Shown: piece by piece, positions 25,997-36,717 of the stretch
How the letters are laid out: each line of letters begins with the position of its first letter
Position numbering within the stretch: position 1 is the first letter of the stretch
Assembly (NCBI RefSeq): GCF_000504285.1
Contig: NZ_KI632511.1
Location: forward strand, 5,562,154-5,626,153
Direction: 5' to 3'
DNA: 64,000 bases
Source of the DNA: Actinospica robiniae DSM 44927
Lineage (GTDB): Bacteria > Actinomycetota > Actinomycetes > Streptomycetales > Catenulisporaceae
The notes under the pieces: model-generated
Database searches by the model: none
What the model saw: the letters and a program-made list of their open reading frames with translations, nothing else
Told to the model about the DNA's origin: nothing
Program-made: the position numbers and the translations under genes

Positions 25997-27730
25997 GTGT
26001 CGCCCGCCGCCCGCACGCACTCGCTGTGGTCCAGACTCGGCCGCAGCCTGCGCGAGCTCGCCCCCGTCGCCCGGTTCCATGAGACCGTGCTGCACCACCG
26101 GTTCCTGGTCTGGACAAGGGAGTTCACCAGGGACTTGTGGGGCCGGCTCAAGGAGATCTGCTACCCGGTCGTCATGGTGCTGCGCGGCACCCGCCGCGCC
26201 GCCGGCCGGCTGCGCAAGTGGTACGCCGGCGGCAACAAGGAGCGGCGGCGCATCGAGGTCCTGGTGGCCCTCGCGCTGATCGCGGGCCTGGCCGTCGCGC
26301 CGTTCGGGCCGGTCGTCCTCGCCCTCGGCTACCTCGCCGGGGCCGGCTGGCTCGGCCGGGACACCTCGCACAAGAGCGCCGATCCGGAGTCGGCCGACCA
26401 CATCGCCCGGCTCCAGGCGGTCTACAACGGCCTGGTGCCCTACCTGCACGACGAGCACGACCCGGACCAGCACTTCCGTCCGGGCGGCGGCTACCGAGAC
26501 GCCTTCACCGAATGGAGCTTCGACGAGTCCGACCGGCTCACCAGCTTCAAGATTGACTACTCCGAGTACGTCCGGGACGGCGAGGCCGAGTACCGGGCGA
26601 AGGTGGAGCGGGCGATCGAGGGCAAGGTCGGGCGGACCAACGAGTTCCTCTACGACTGGGACGAGGAGGGCAACCACCTCTACGTCCGGGTCCTGCCGCC
26701 GCTGTCCGCCGGACTGTGCGCCCAGCAGTGGCCGGTCGCCGAGATCGAATACGTGCTCGGCATCACCGACCCCGACTCGGCCGGCCGGCTGATCCCGGTC
26801 GTGCTGCCGGACGATCCGGCCCTGCCCGCCCCGGCCCCCGTCTCGGCCCGGGGTCGGGTGCTGCCCGAAGGCTGGCACACCGCACTGGTGGCGCCGGTGA
26901 TCTGGCGGATCGGCTCGCCCTGCCCCAACCCGCATCTGCTGCTGGTCGGCGAGCCGGGCACCGGCAAGACCAACGTGCTGCGGGCCCTGATCGGCCAGGC
27001 GCTGGCACGCCGGCAGCAGATCGCCGTCATCGACATCGAACAGACCGAGGGCTACGAGGACCTGCGCGACCGTCCGGGCGTGCGCGGAGTCGTCGAGGAC
27101 CCGGCGCAGGCGCTGGAGCTGCTGGACTGGGTCGGCCTGGAGTGCGAGCGCCGGGCCGAGCGCAAGCGGTCCGCCGCGGCGGCGGCGGTGGCCGCGGTGG
27201 AGAAAGCCGACACCACCGACATCCCGGTGATCCGCGCCCCGGGCGACGGCGCGCCGGGCGACCAGGACGTGATCGAGCACGCCCAGGCGCTGTGGCTGTG
27301 CATCGACGGACTGCCGGAGCTGCTGGACGCGGCCGCCCGGCTGGGCCGCACCGACGTGGAGGACCTGCTCGCCACGCTGGCCCGCAAGGCCCGGTACGCC
27401 GACGTGCTGCTGCTGGTCACAGCCCGGACCGACCGCGTGGTGGGCCTGCGTGCGGCGCTGCGCTCGCAGCTGACCGTGCGGGCGGCCATAGGGTCGGTGG
27501 ACTCGGCCGTCTCGACCGCGCTGTTCGGCGGGACGCTGGAGCTCGGCGGCTCCAAGCAGCTGCCGCCGGGGCGCGGCTACGTGCGGGTCGGCGGCACCGG
27601 CCCGGTCATCCGGCTCCAGTCGCCCTACGTGGCGCCGGGCTCGATCGCGCACGCCAAACCGGTGGAGGTGGTGGCGACGGTGGGTACCGAGCCGGCCGAG
27701 GCGCCGACCCCGGAGCCGGCCGCGGACTGA
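25997..27730 (+). CDS. sffA: FtsK/SpoIIIE-like ATPase SffA
   Basis: The 577-aa protein has a basic N-terminal part, one hydrophobic segment near residues 92-120 (VALALIAGLAVAPFGPVVLALGYLAGA), and an ATPase domain with Walker A GEPGTGKTN near residue 317 and a Walker B-like LWLCIDGLPEL. It lacks the gamma DNA-reading domain of FtsK. This fits SffA, which acts in chromosome segregation at sporulation septa with SmeA. The start is GTG 25997. It is convergent with the diguanylate cyclase gene. Confidence 0.88.
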   Translation: MSPAARTHSLWSRLGRSLRELAPVARFHETVLHHRFLVWTREFTRDLWGRLKEICYPVVMVLRGTRRAAGRLRKWYAGGNKERRRIEVLVALALIAGLAVAPFGPVVLALGYLAGAGWLGRDTSHKSADPESADHIARLQAVYNGLVPYLHDEHDPDQHFRPGGGYRDAFTEWSFDESDRLTSFKIDYSEYVRDGEAEYRAKVERAIEGKVGRTNEFLYDWDEEGNHLYVRVLPPLSAGLCAQQWPVAEIEYVLGITDPDSAGRLIPVVLPDDPALPAPAPVSARGRVLPEGWHTALVAPVIWRIGSPCPNPHLLLVGEPGTGKTNVLRALIGQALARRQQIAVIDIEQTEGYEDLRDRPGVRGVVEDPAQALELLDWVGLECERRAERKRSAAAAAVAAVEKADTTDIPVIRAPGDGAPGDQDVIEHAQALWLCIDGLPELLDAAARLGRTDVEDLLATLARKARYADVLLLVTARTDRVVGLRAALRSQLTVRAAIGSVDSAVSTALFGGTLELGGSKQLPPGRGYVRVGGTGPVIRLQSPYVAPGSIAHAKPVEVVATVGTEPAEAPTPEPAAD

Positions 27731-27857
27731 GCGCCCCGAGGCGGGCCGGGCAGGGTCGAAGGGGGCCGAGCCGAGGTCCTTTCGGACACCGGCTGTGCAC
27801 GAGCGGCAATTCTTCGTAAAGTCGCGCCCTCGCCCCCTGCGGCCGGAAGTTACACGC

Positions 27858-29045
27858 CTACTGCTGCGGCCAGGCCTGGGCGGTGAGCCGGCTGATCGCC
27901 GCGCGGGACCGTTTCCTGGCGTACATCTTGCTGTCCGCGGCGCTCAGCAGCTCCTCGGCCCGCTCGTTGGCCACCAGATCTGCCTGCTCCACGCCGGGGT
28001 CGTAGGCGATGCCGAGCGAGGCGCCGACCAGCTGCGGCGGATGACCGTCGACGGTGACCGGATGGGCGAAGGCCTGGTCCAACCGGTCGAGCAGGGCGTA
28101 GGCCTCGGCCCGGCCCACGTCCACCGCCACCACGACGAACTCGTCCCCGCCGAGCCGGGCTACGATGTCGCCGCCACGCACGGCGTTGCGCAGCCGGTCC
28201 GCGACGTGCCGCAACACCATGTCGCCGATCGCGTGGCCGAAGTTGTCGTTGACGGTCTTGAACAGGTCCAGGTCGCAGAAGTACACCGCCAGCGGAACCT
28301 GGTCGGCGACCAGGTCGGCGAGGCGCTCGCGCAGTTCGGTGGAGTTGGCGAGCCCGGTGAGCGGGTCGTGCCTGGCCTGGTGGCGCAGATCGGCTTCATG
28401 CGCCTGACGTTGGGCTATGTCCTTGCGCAGCGCCTCGCGCTCGCGCTCCAACCGCTGCATCCGGGCGGTGGCGGCCTCGTGCCGGTTGGCGTTGACGATC
28501 GCGATGGCGGCCTGCTCGGAGAATGCCTCGAGCACCTCGAGCACCCAGGCCCGCGGCATCCGGCCGTCGGAGGGGACGTCCACCGAGATGACCCCGACCA
28601 GCTCCTGGCCGGGGCCGAACATGGGCGCCATCAGGCCGTAGTCGGCGAGCCACTCCTCCGGGTCGGTACTCCCGGCGGGCAGGGACTCGGTGGTGTGGAC
28701 GGTGACGTTCTCCTCGAGGAAGACGTCGAAGCTGCGCAGGAAATGGAGCCGGCCCCATTCCTCGGCGTCCTCCATGGCGCGTTTCATCACGTCGCCCGGG
28801 ATGAGCTTGCCCACCATCATCTCGCGCAGGGTCTCCGGACCGGCGATGTTGGTGACCTCGAGGTCGCCGCCGGGGCGCACCACGTTCACCGCGACGTGCT
28901 GGAACGGCGTGCAGGCGGCCACGCCGTCCGCGATGGCCTGCAGGGTCTCGTCCAGGCCGATCGCCGCGTTGACCGCGGCCAGGGCTCGATACATCGGGCG
29001 CAGGGCGGACAGCGGTATGTGTCCCTCCAAGCCCTGATCCACCAT
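27858..29045 (-). CDS. GAF-GGDEF diguanylate cyclase (CdgB-like)
   Basis: The 395-aa protein has a GAF sensor domain (about residues 25-190), a linking coiled coil (about 190-230: HEAATARMQRLEREREALRKD) and a GGDEF domain. The signature LGGDEF lies at residues 297-302 with an intact active site, and RGGD five residues earlier is a proper inhibitory I-site. It should make cyclic di-GMP under product feedback. In Streptomyces CdgB (GAF-PAS-GGDEF, a BldD target controlling development) is encoded in a comparable chromosomal region, so this may be its counterpart; a PAS domain was not clear here. Confidence 0.9.
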   Translation of the reverse strand: MVDQGLEGHIPLSALRPMYRALAAVNAAIGLDETLQAIADGVAACTPFQHVAVNVVRPGGDLEVTNIAGPETLREMMVGKLIPGDVMKRAMEDAEEWGRLHFLRSFDVFLEENVTVHTTESLPAGSTDPEEWLADYGLMAPMFGPGQELVGVISVDVPSDGRMPRAWVLEVLEAFSEQAAIAIVNANRHEAATARMQRLEREREALRKDIAQRQAHEADLRHQARHDPLTGLANSTELRERLADLVADQVPLAVYFCDLDLFKTVNDNFGHAIGDMVLRHVADRLRNAVRGGDIVARLGGDEFVVVAVDVGRAEAYALLDRLDQAFAHPVTVDGHPPQLVGASLGIAYDPGVEQADLVANERAEELLSAADSKMYARKRSRAAISRLTAQAWPQQ

Positions 29046-29284
29046 GTCTCAACCCCGATCACGTCACTTACCGTTGTGAGCGGTACCGCCGCCCGCGCCT
29101 CCACCGATTGCACCGGGCCAGACACGGAATGTACATCATGAACCGCGCTTAGCACCAGATCTTATACGTGCTCTGATGATCCGTCGGTCGGCCCGGGTAA
29201 AGAATCCCCCATCCTTCGTCGCGGATCGGCAACAAGCGGAAGGGAACCTGTCGCGTCCGGGCGAACGTGGGGTACCGTTGCATC

Positions 29285-29626
29285 GTGGGTGTATCAGGCA
29301 TGGACCATCCCTTGATCGGGACCGAGCGGCCGGCCCCGTCGCGACGGGACTTCGCCGCCGCTCGCCGTGCCGCCTATGTGCCCGAGTTGGCACGGCAGGC
29401 TTCGCCCGGTTCGAGCGAGCGCCTCGAGCGGCATCTGGCCGCCTTGGCTCCTTCCGCGACCGCGACGGCCACCCGGCCGGCTCCGACGCACCAGGACGTG
29501 GCCCAGGCCACCGCCCTGCTGCGGGAGATCGCGCCGCGCTCCGGAGCCGCCGCGCGGCCGGCCGGCACGCGCCGGTATTCGCTGCTGGCTCCGCTGCGCT
29601 CGGTCCGACGCTGGTTCGGATTCTGA
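29285..29626 (+). CDS. conserved-looking small basic protein, unknown
   Basis: The frame has strong G/C bias at third positions from about 29300 to the stop, which supports coding. The 113-aa protein is Ala/Arg-rich, without membrane segments or cysteines, and ends in an aromatic-basic tail (RSVRRWFGF). TACCGT at 29273-29278 lies six bases before GTG 29285, so a leaderless transcript is possible; ATG 29300 is the alternative start. I do not recognise a family. It lies between the cyclase gene and clpC. Confidence 0.5.
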   Translation: MGVSGMDHPLIGTERPAPSRRDFAAARRAAYVPELARQASPGSSERLERHLAALAPSATATATRPAPTHQDVAQATALLREIAPRSGAAARPAGTRRYSLLAPLRSVRRWFGF

Positions 29627-29739
29627 CGCTGCCCGGCCTCGCGGTCCGGCCGACCTCGGCCGACCGCATCCGAGCCCTGGCATACGGCTGATCCGCGGGC
29701 CCGGCCTAGCGGATCCGGCCGACCGTGCGCGCATCGCAC

Positions 29740-29771
29740 ACCGCCCCCGTCGCCGTGGCGACGAGGGCGGT
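29740..29771 (-). terminator. clpC terminator
   Basis: ACCGCCC-C-CGTCGCC, loop GT, GGCGACG-A-GGGCGGT: a 14-bp stem with one mismatch, 14 nt after the clpC stop on the minus strand. Confidence 0.8.
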
Positions 29772-29785
29772 CGCGCTGTGCCCGG

Positions 29786-32329
<2,544 letters not shown>

Positions 32330-32640
32330 CTCTTCTCGCTCCCCGGAGCGGTCGGGAAGTACCGGGCCGACCCGGAACCGCAACCCCGGCCTGTCCTACC
32401 GAATGCTAGTCGCCAGGTATCGACCCTAAGGGACAGTGCGGGCCACGCGCTGGCCAATCCCGCCTTCGCGTCGGCGCCACACCCTGTTGGAACACCTTTT
32501 CCCGCAGATCAGGGCGGTACTCGCGACGGGTGTACGCCTGAAGCGAACGAGCGCGGCGATGGGCCCCGGTGCCACCCGGCCGGGGCAATACCTCGGCGTC
32601 TTGCCGCCCTGGCCGGGCCCGGTCCTCTACATTGAGCCGC
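32330..32640. other. 311-bp divergent region upstream of clpC
   Basis: This region lies between clpC and the next plus-strand gene. It contains a GTACGC-N5-GCGAAC dyad at 32532-32548. No other structured element or gene was recognised. Confidence 0.4.
32532..32548. promoter_or_regulatory. ClgR-like operator
   Basis: GTACGC-CTGAA-GCGAAC resembles the GTTCGC...GCGAAC dyad bound by ClgR, the activator of clp genes in actinobacteria; one arm is perfect, the other has one change, and the spacer is 5 nt. It lies 203 bp from the clpC start. Confidence 0.35.
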
Positions 32641-33120
32641 ATGCACCGGACCCACCCGTCCCGGCCCGCGCCCTGGCTGCGCGAGGGCTCGCAGGAGGCC
32701 GAGACCGCGCCGCTGACCTGCGGGGACGGCTTCGATGTGCTGTGGGTGCCGGAACCGGCCGGGCGGTGGGCGCTGCGCCGGCTGATCGGCTACCGCCAGC
32801 CCGCGCTGGCCCCGGGGCCGGTGGCGCTGGCCGAGGACGCCGCGGCCTGCCTGTTCATCGTCGCGCCGGGGGCCAGGGACGACCTGCCCGAGCTGCTCGA
32901 CTGGCTGGACTGGGGCGGGATCGACCTGGGGCTGCGCGCGTACGGCGCGGGCGAGTCGATCCCCGGCCCGAGGGTGTGGCTGCACGATCCGCACGCCCCC
33001 GCGCCCGAGGTGATCGCGCTGCTGGCGACGATCGCGCAGTGCTGCTCGCGGCGGCTGCTGCGCGGGGCGGTGCCGGCCCAGCGGGCCGAGGCGGCGGGTG
33101 AGGAGACCAGGACCGGCTGA
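32641..33120 (+). CDS. hypothetical protein between clpC and lsr2
   Basis: The 159-aa protein starts at ATG 32641 (MHRTHPSRPAPWLREG). It has a compact alpha/beta-looking core (GDGFDVLWVPEPAGRWALRRLIGY, ACLFIVAPGA, LLDWLDWGGIDLGLRAYGAG) with faint likeness to the N-terminal part of bifunctional primase/polymerase-like actinomycete proteins. No catalytic motif is visible. A gene of unknown function occupies the same clpC-lsr2 gap in Streptomyces. Third-position G/C bias supports coding. Confidence 0.7.
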   Translation: MHRTHPSRPAPWLREGSQEAETAPLTCGDGFDVLWVPEPAGRWALRRLIGYRQPALAPGPVALAEDAAACLFIVAPGARDDLPELLDWLDWGGIDLGLRAYGAGESIPGPRVWLHDPHAPAPEVIALLATIAQCCSRRLLRGAVPAQRAEAAGEETRTG

Positions 33121-33269
33121 GCCGGTGCGGTGGGGATTTCCGGACGCGGGAGTGGCCACCGCGTCAGGGCATGGGCGCGACCGAAGTAGGGGCCGCGCCC
33201 GCGCCCGTGTCCGATCAGGTCGAACCCTGCGTGGTGCCGAGGTGCGCCTACGGCGCGCCCAGGCGCGCC

Positions 33270-33285
33270 GGAAGCCTGCTTCCGC
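33270..33285 (-). terminator. short hairpin after lsr2
   Basis: CGGAAGC-CT-GCTTCCG, directly after the lsr2 stop on the minus strand. A neighbouring tandem GGCGCGCC-CA-GGCGCGCC (33253-33270) may add structure. Confidence 0.4.
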
Positions 33286-33291
33286 GAGAGA

Positions 33292-33627
33292 TCAGTGCGC
33301 GGAGAGGTAGGCGTCGATGACCTCCTGGTTGAGCCGACCGCGGTCGCTCACCTCGTGGCCGTTCTTCTTCGCCCACTCGCGCATCTCCGAGGTGCTCGGG
33401 CCCTCGGCCGCGGCCCGGCGCCGGGCGGTCGGCCGCTGCGGCGTGGCCCGGTAGACCTTGCCGAGCGGAGTGGCCGCGTCGATGAACTTGGCCAGCGCGC
33501 CCTTGAGGGCCTCGAAGTTCTTCTCGTTCAGGTCGATGACGTACTCGTAGTTGTCCAGGCTGAAATGGACCTCCCGTGCCCCCGGGGTCTGATCGAGGTC
33601 ATCGATGGTCACTGTCTGCTTTGCCAT
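33292..33627 (-). CDS. lsr2: nucleoid-associated protein Lsr2
   Basis: The start is ATG 33627 with AGGGAAAA upstream. The 111-aa protein has the N-terminal dimerisation part (MAKQTVTIDDLDQ...VHFSLDNYEYVIDLNEKN) and the C-terminal DNA-binding part with the minor-groove RGR motif in SDRGRLNQEV. Lsr2 silences AT-rich, often foreign, genes in actinobacteria. The upstream region 33628-33770 is clearly AT-richer than its surroundings, which suits known autoregulation. Confidence 0.96.
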   Translation of the reverse strand: MAKQTVTIDDLDQTPGAREVHFSLDNYEYVIDLNEKNFEALKGALAKFIDAATPLGKVYRATPQRPTARRRAAAEGPSTSEMREWAKKNGHEVSDRGRLNQEVIDAYLSAH

Positions 33628-33770
33628 TGTTTTCCCTTTCGCACAGGGCGATGACGACCTATTCGCGGCGCCGGCCACGGCCCGGGCATCCGCACAGTCT
33701 AAGAAAACCGTAGTTTAGCGAGTCTTTCAACTCTGTGGCGGACTTTTCTAGGTCAACGGTCCGCCAAGTC

Positions 33771-34277
33771 TCAAAGCAGCTTTAGCATGCGGGTGTTGCC
33801 GAGCGTATTCGGCTTGACGCGCTCGAGATCCAAGAACTCCGCGATACCCTCGTCGGCCGAGCGAAGGAGCTCCACCGCCACCCCGGGATCGACCCCGGAC
33901 TCGTCGAGCTCGGTGAAACCGTGGCCGGCGAAGAAGCGCGTCTCAAAGGTCAGACAGAACACCCGGCGGACCCCGAGCCAGCCCGCGGTGGCCAAAAGCT
34001 TTTCCAGAATCGCGTGGCCCACCCCGCTGCCGCGAAACTCGGGGCCGACCGCGATCGTGCGCACTTCGGCGAGGTCGCGCCACATCACATGCAGCGCGCC
34101 GCACCCGGCCACCGCCCCGTCGGCATCCCGCTCGGCCACCCAGAACTCCTGAATGTCCTCAAAGAGCGTTACTGTGGGTTTGTCGAGAAGAATCCGATCG
34201 GCGGCGTAGTGGTCGATCAGTCGCCTGATGGCGGGCACGTCGCCGGTGCGGGCCCGGCGTACCGTCACGTCGTTCAC
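33771..34277 (-). CDS. GNAT amino-acid N-acetyltransferase (short NAGS type)
   Basis: The 168-aa single GNAT domain has the acetyl-CoA motif EFRGSGVGHAILEKLLA and the FCLTFETRFFAGHGFTELD segment of short N-acetylglutamate synthases (ArgA-like, as in mycobacteria). It would make N-acetylglutamate for arginine synthesis. The start GTG 34277 overlaps the M48 protease stop by 4 nt (GTGA), which indicates coupling; GTG 34268 is possible. Confidence 0.87.
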   Translation of the reverse strand: MNDVTVRRARTGDVPAIRRLIDHYAADRILLDKPTVTLFEDIQEFWVAERDADGAVAGCGALHVMWRDLAEVRTIAVGPEFRGSGVGHAILEKLLATAGWLGVRRVFCLTFETRFFAGHGFTELDESGVDPGVAVELLRSADEGIAEFLDLERVKPNTLGNTRMLKLL

Positions 34278-35287
34278 GGCAGCAGGGTACGGGAGCTTTC
34301 GCTCCGGCCCCGACCCCTGCCCTGCGGCGGCACCGCGGCGGGCGCCGCATCGAGCCGGGCGATGATCGCGGCCATCCGGCGCTCCAGCGGCGGATGGGTG
34401 GGGCGGGCCTCGCGCGCCGCGGCGTGCCGGGCCCGGCGCGGGCCGGGGACCAGCGGGGCGACGGCCGCCGGGGCGGCGCAGGCCTCGAACCAGCGCAGCG
34501 CGCTGAGCAGCTCGGCGCCGAAGCCGAGGTCCACCGCGTACGCGTCGACCTGGTACTCGGCCTCCCGGCCGGCCGCGTTCTTGACCGCGAAGGCGACGAC
34601 GCCCGGCGCCGCGAACGCCAGCCGCAGCCCGGCCTCGAGCCGGCCCGCCGCGATCAGGGCCCAGCGGCGGGCCCCGAAGCCGCGCTCGGTCCGGCGCAGG
34701 TGCCGGCCCAGCCGGGCGAAGGGCAGCGCCAGGCCCGAGCCGAGCAGCGCGAGGGCCTGGAGCGGCAGCAGCACCCAGACCAGGAAGGCCGCGGCGGCGG
34801 TGTGCATGCGCAGGTGGTGGCCGAGCTCGTGGGCGAGCACGCCGGCCAGCTCCCGGTCGCCGAGCTCGGCCAGGGCGCCGGTGGTCACGCAGATCAGGTC
34901 GCGTCCGACGCAGTGCGCGTTGACGTCGGCCAGGTCCACCACCCAGATCCGGAAGCGCCGCTCGGACACCGCGGCGCGGCGCAGCACCCGGGACCAGACC
35001 AGGTCCAGCCGCTCGCGCTCGGCCGCGGTCGGCCGGCGCACCGGCCACAGCAGCCGGGCCAGCGCCAGCTGCACCGGACGCAGCCCGTAGAGTCCGGCCG
35101 AGCAGGCCCAGACGGTGTAGCCGAGGCTCAGCGGAACGCCGGCCAGCCTCAGCGGCCAGAGCAGGGGCAGCAGGCTGAGCGCGGCCAGCGGCGCGAAGAG
35201 CACGACCAGGCCGAGGGACAGCAGCGCGGTCCGGTCCGGCCGCGGGCCGCCCTCGGTCGAGAAACCGCGCAGCACCACACGTCGCAC
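34274..35287 (-). CDS. M48-family membrane metalloprotease
   Basis: The frame is open to 35479, but G/C-rich coding with hydrophobic segments begins near GTG 35287 (or 35278). The roughly 337-aa protein has two N-terminal membrane segments, the zinc motif AHELGHHLRMH, two more hydrophobic segments (FLVWVLLPLQALALLGSGLA and FAAPGVVAFAV), and a later Glu in AGREAEYQVDAYA as third zinc ligand. It resembles HtpX/Ste24-type proteases that act on membrane proteins. It overlaps the acetyltransferase gene by 4 nt. Confidence 0.82.
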   Translation of the reverse strand: MRRVVLRGFSTEGGPRPDRTALLSLGLVVLFAPLAALSLLPLLWPLRLAGVPLSLGYTVWACSAGLYGLRPVQLALARLLWPVRRPTAAERERLDLVWSRVLRRAAVSERRFRIWVVDLADVNAHCVGRDLICVTTGALAELGDRELAGVLAHELGHHLRMHTAAAAFLVWVLLPLQALALLGSGLALPFARLGRHLRRTERGFGARRWALIAAGRLEAGLRLAFAAPGVVAFAVKNAAGREAEYQVDAYAVDLGFGAELLSALRWFEACAAPAAVAPLVPGPRRARHAAAREARPTHPPLERRMAAIIARLDAAPAAVPPQGRGRGRSESSRTLLP

Positions 35288-35429
35288 TCTGGCAGTTTCC
35301 GGCCACCGTGCCCATCCGCCGCGCGGGTGATGGGCCGGGAAATCCTTCGAACCGACCAGGAATGCCCGACCGTCAAGGCGAACTCGCGCCGCGGAAATGG
35401 CAATTGCGGCCCTCGGCGCGCGGCGCGGC

Positions 35430-36617
35430 TCAGTCGAACTGGTCGGTGGCCACGGCCTCCGGCGGAGTGCCGGCGTCAACCAGCTCGGCCCGGCAGAAAT
35501 CGATCAGCACACTGGGTCCGACCAACACCGCCGCGGACCACGGGTGTTCCGGGGCGAGCACTTCCCGGGCGGTTTGCGGCAGCCGGCTCTCCGCCGTCGT
35601 CAGCACCGTCATCGCGCCGTGGCGCCGGGCCAGATCCTCGAAGTGCTCGGCCAGATAATGGCGCGATTCGAATCCGGGCGTGGGGTCTTCGACCACGAGC
35701 AGGACGCACAGTTCGCGTTCGTCGCCGGCGTTCACCAATTCCTGCACCAGTCCGGCCACCGGCGCGGCGCCGGTGCCGTGGGCGACCGCGACGAGCCGTT
35801 CGGCGCCGTCCGCGAATCCGAGGTCGCCCTCGGCGCCGGCGATGCGCATCCGGTCTCCGATGGCGGTCTCGTGCACCAGCAGCCGGCTCAGCCCCCCGGT
35901 CCGGCCGGCCTGGATGTGGAAGTCGACCAGGTTATCGTCGCAGTCCACCGAGGCGAAGGAGAAATCGCGCCACACCCGCGGATTGTCGGCCGACTCGAGG
36001 CCCGCGTACTGGCCGGCCCGGTAGTTGTAGGGCCCCGGCCGGTCCGGGTCCTGCAGCACCCGCACGCGCAGCCGGGCGATGTCCGGGGAGATCAGCTCGT
36101 GCTCGATCACCTCGGCCTCCCAGTACGGCGGGGCCAGCGCCTCGGCCTCGGCCGCGCACTCCTGCATGACGCTGGCGACCAGGCCGAACCCGGCCTCCCA
36201 GGCCACCCGGGTGCGGTCGGTGAAGGCGGGCCCGGTGAACGCCTCGACGGTGGCGATCATCGAGTCGCCGAACGCGATGTAGTGCGCCGGACGCAGCGCG
36301 AACTTGCGGTGGCGCAGCGCGAGGCGGCGCAGGTAGGGCAGGAAGGCGTCGAGGTCGTCGAAGTCCGCGATCATCCGGGACACGGCCTGGAACAGCCGGC
36401 GCTGCTGGAGCGCCGGGTCGCCGGAGAAGATCTTGCGGTAGCGCGGATTGTGGGCGAAGAAGTGCTCGTAGAACCAGGCCGCGGCCTGCGGCGCGTGCGG
36501 CTCGATCAGCGCGAAGGATTCCCGGATCTCGGCCAGTAGCTCGTAGTCGTAGTCCTCGACCCCGCTTAGCATGTTGTCCGCCGCCGTTGCCGCATCCATC
36601 GCCACCACGTCACTCAC
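35430..36617 (-). CDS. flavohemoglobin-like protein
   Basis: The roughly 395-aa protein joins a globin domain (about 1-145; proximal histidine region RRLALRHRKFALRPAHYIAFGDSM) to a ferredoxin reductase-like module with the FAD motif RDFSFAS and the NAD-binding GTGAAPVAGLVQ. Flavohemoglobins turn nitric oxide into nitrate. GTG 36617 was chosen as start; ATG 36599 is the alternative. It lies next to the cytochrome bd genes but is separated by a terminator. Overall similarity to classic Hmp is moderate, so it may belong to the actinobacterial divergent class. Confidence 0.85.
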   Translation of the reverse strand: MSDVVAMDAATAADNMLSGVEDYDYELLAEIRESFALIEPHAPQAAAWFYEHFFAHNPRYRKIFSGDPALQQRRLFQAVSRMIADFDDLDAFLPYLRRLALRHRKFALRPAHYIAFGDSMIATVEAFTGPAFTDRTRVAWEAGFGLVASVMQECAAEAEALAPPYWEAEVIEHELISPDIARLRVRVLQDPDRPGPYNYRAGQYAGLESADNPRVWRDFSFASVDCDDNLVDFHIQAGRTGGLSRLLVHETAIGDRMRIAGAEGDLGFADGAERLVAVAHGTGAAPVAGLVQELVNAGDERELCVLLVVEDPTPGFESRHYLAEHFEDLARRHGAMTVLTTAESRLPQTAREVLAPEHPWSAAVLVGPSVLIDFCRAELVDAGTPPEAVATDQFD

Positions 36618-36677
36618 CCGGGTGAGCTTACCGGTAACCCCATGCGCTCCGGACGGGGGAGGCCGCAAGCGCGACCG

Positions 36678-36703
36678 GGCCCGCGCCGCCCTCGGCGCGG
36701 GCC
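36678..36703 (-). terminator. cydAB terminator
   Basis: GGCCCGCGCCG, loop CCCT, CGGCGCGGGCC: a perfect 11-bp stem, 14 nt after the cydB stop on the minus strand and before the flavohemoglobin gene. Confidence 0.8.
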
Positions 36704-36717
36704 GAAACGGGCCCGAT

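Noticed and set aside
29064-29080. BldD-like sequence TTAC-CGTT-GTGA upstream of the diguanylate cyclase
   Set aside because: BldD sites have five bases between the TnAC and GTnA halves; here there are four, so the match is not convincing although a BldD link to cdgB is known in Streptomyces.
33253-33270. Tandem GGCGCGCC palindromes before the lsr2 stop
   Set aside because: Short GC palindromes are frequent in DNA of this composition; no regulatory role is suggested by position.
33170-33290. tRNA-like GGTCGAACCC sequence
   Set aside because: No acceptor stem, anticodon arm or CCA-proximal pairing could be folded around it; no tRNA was found in the window.
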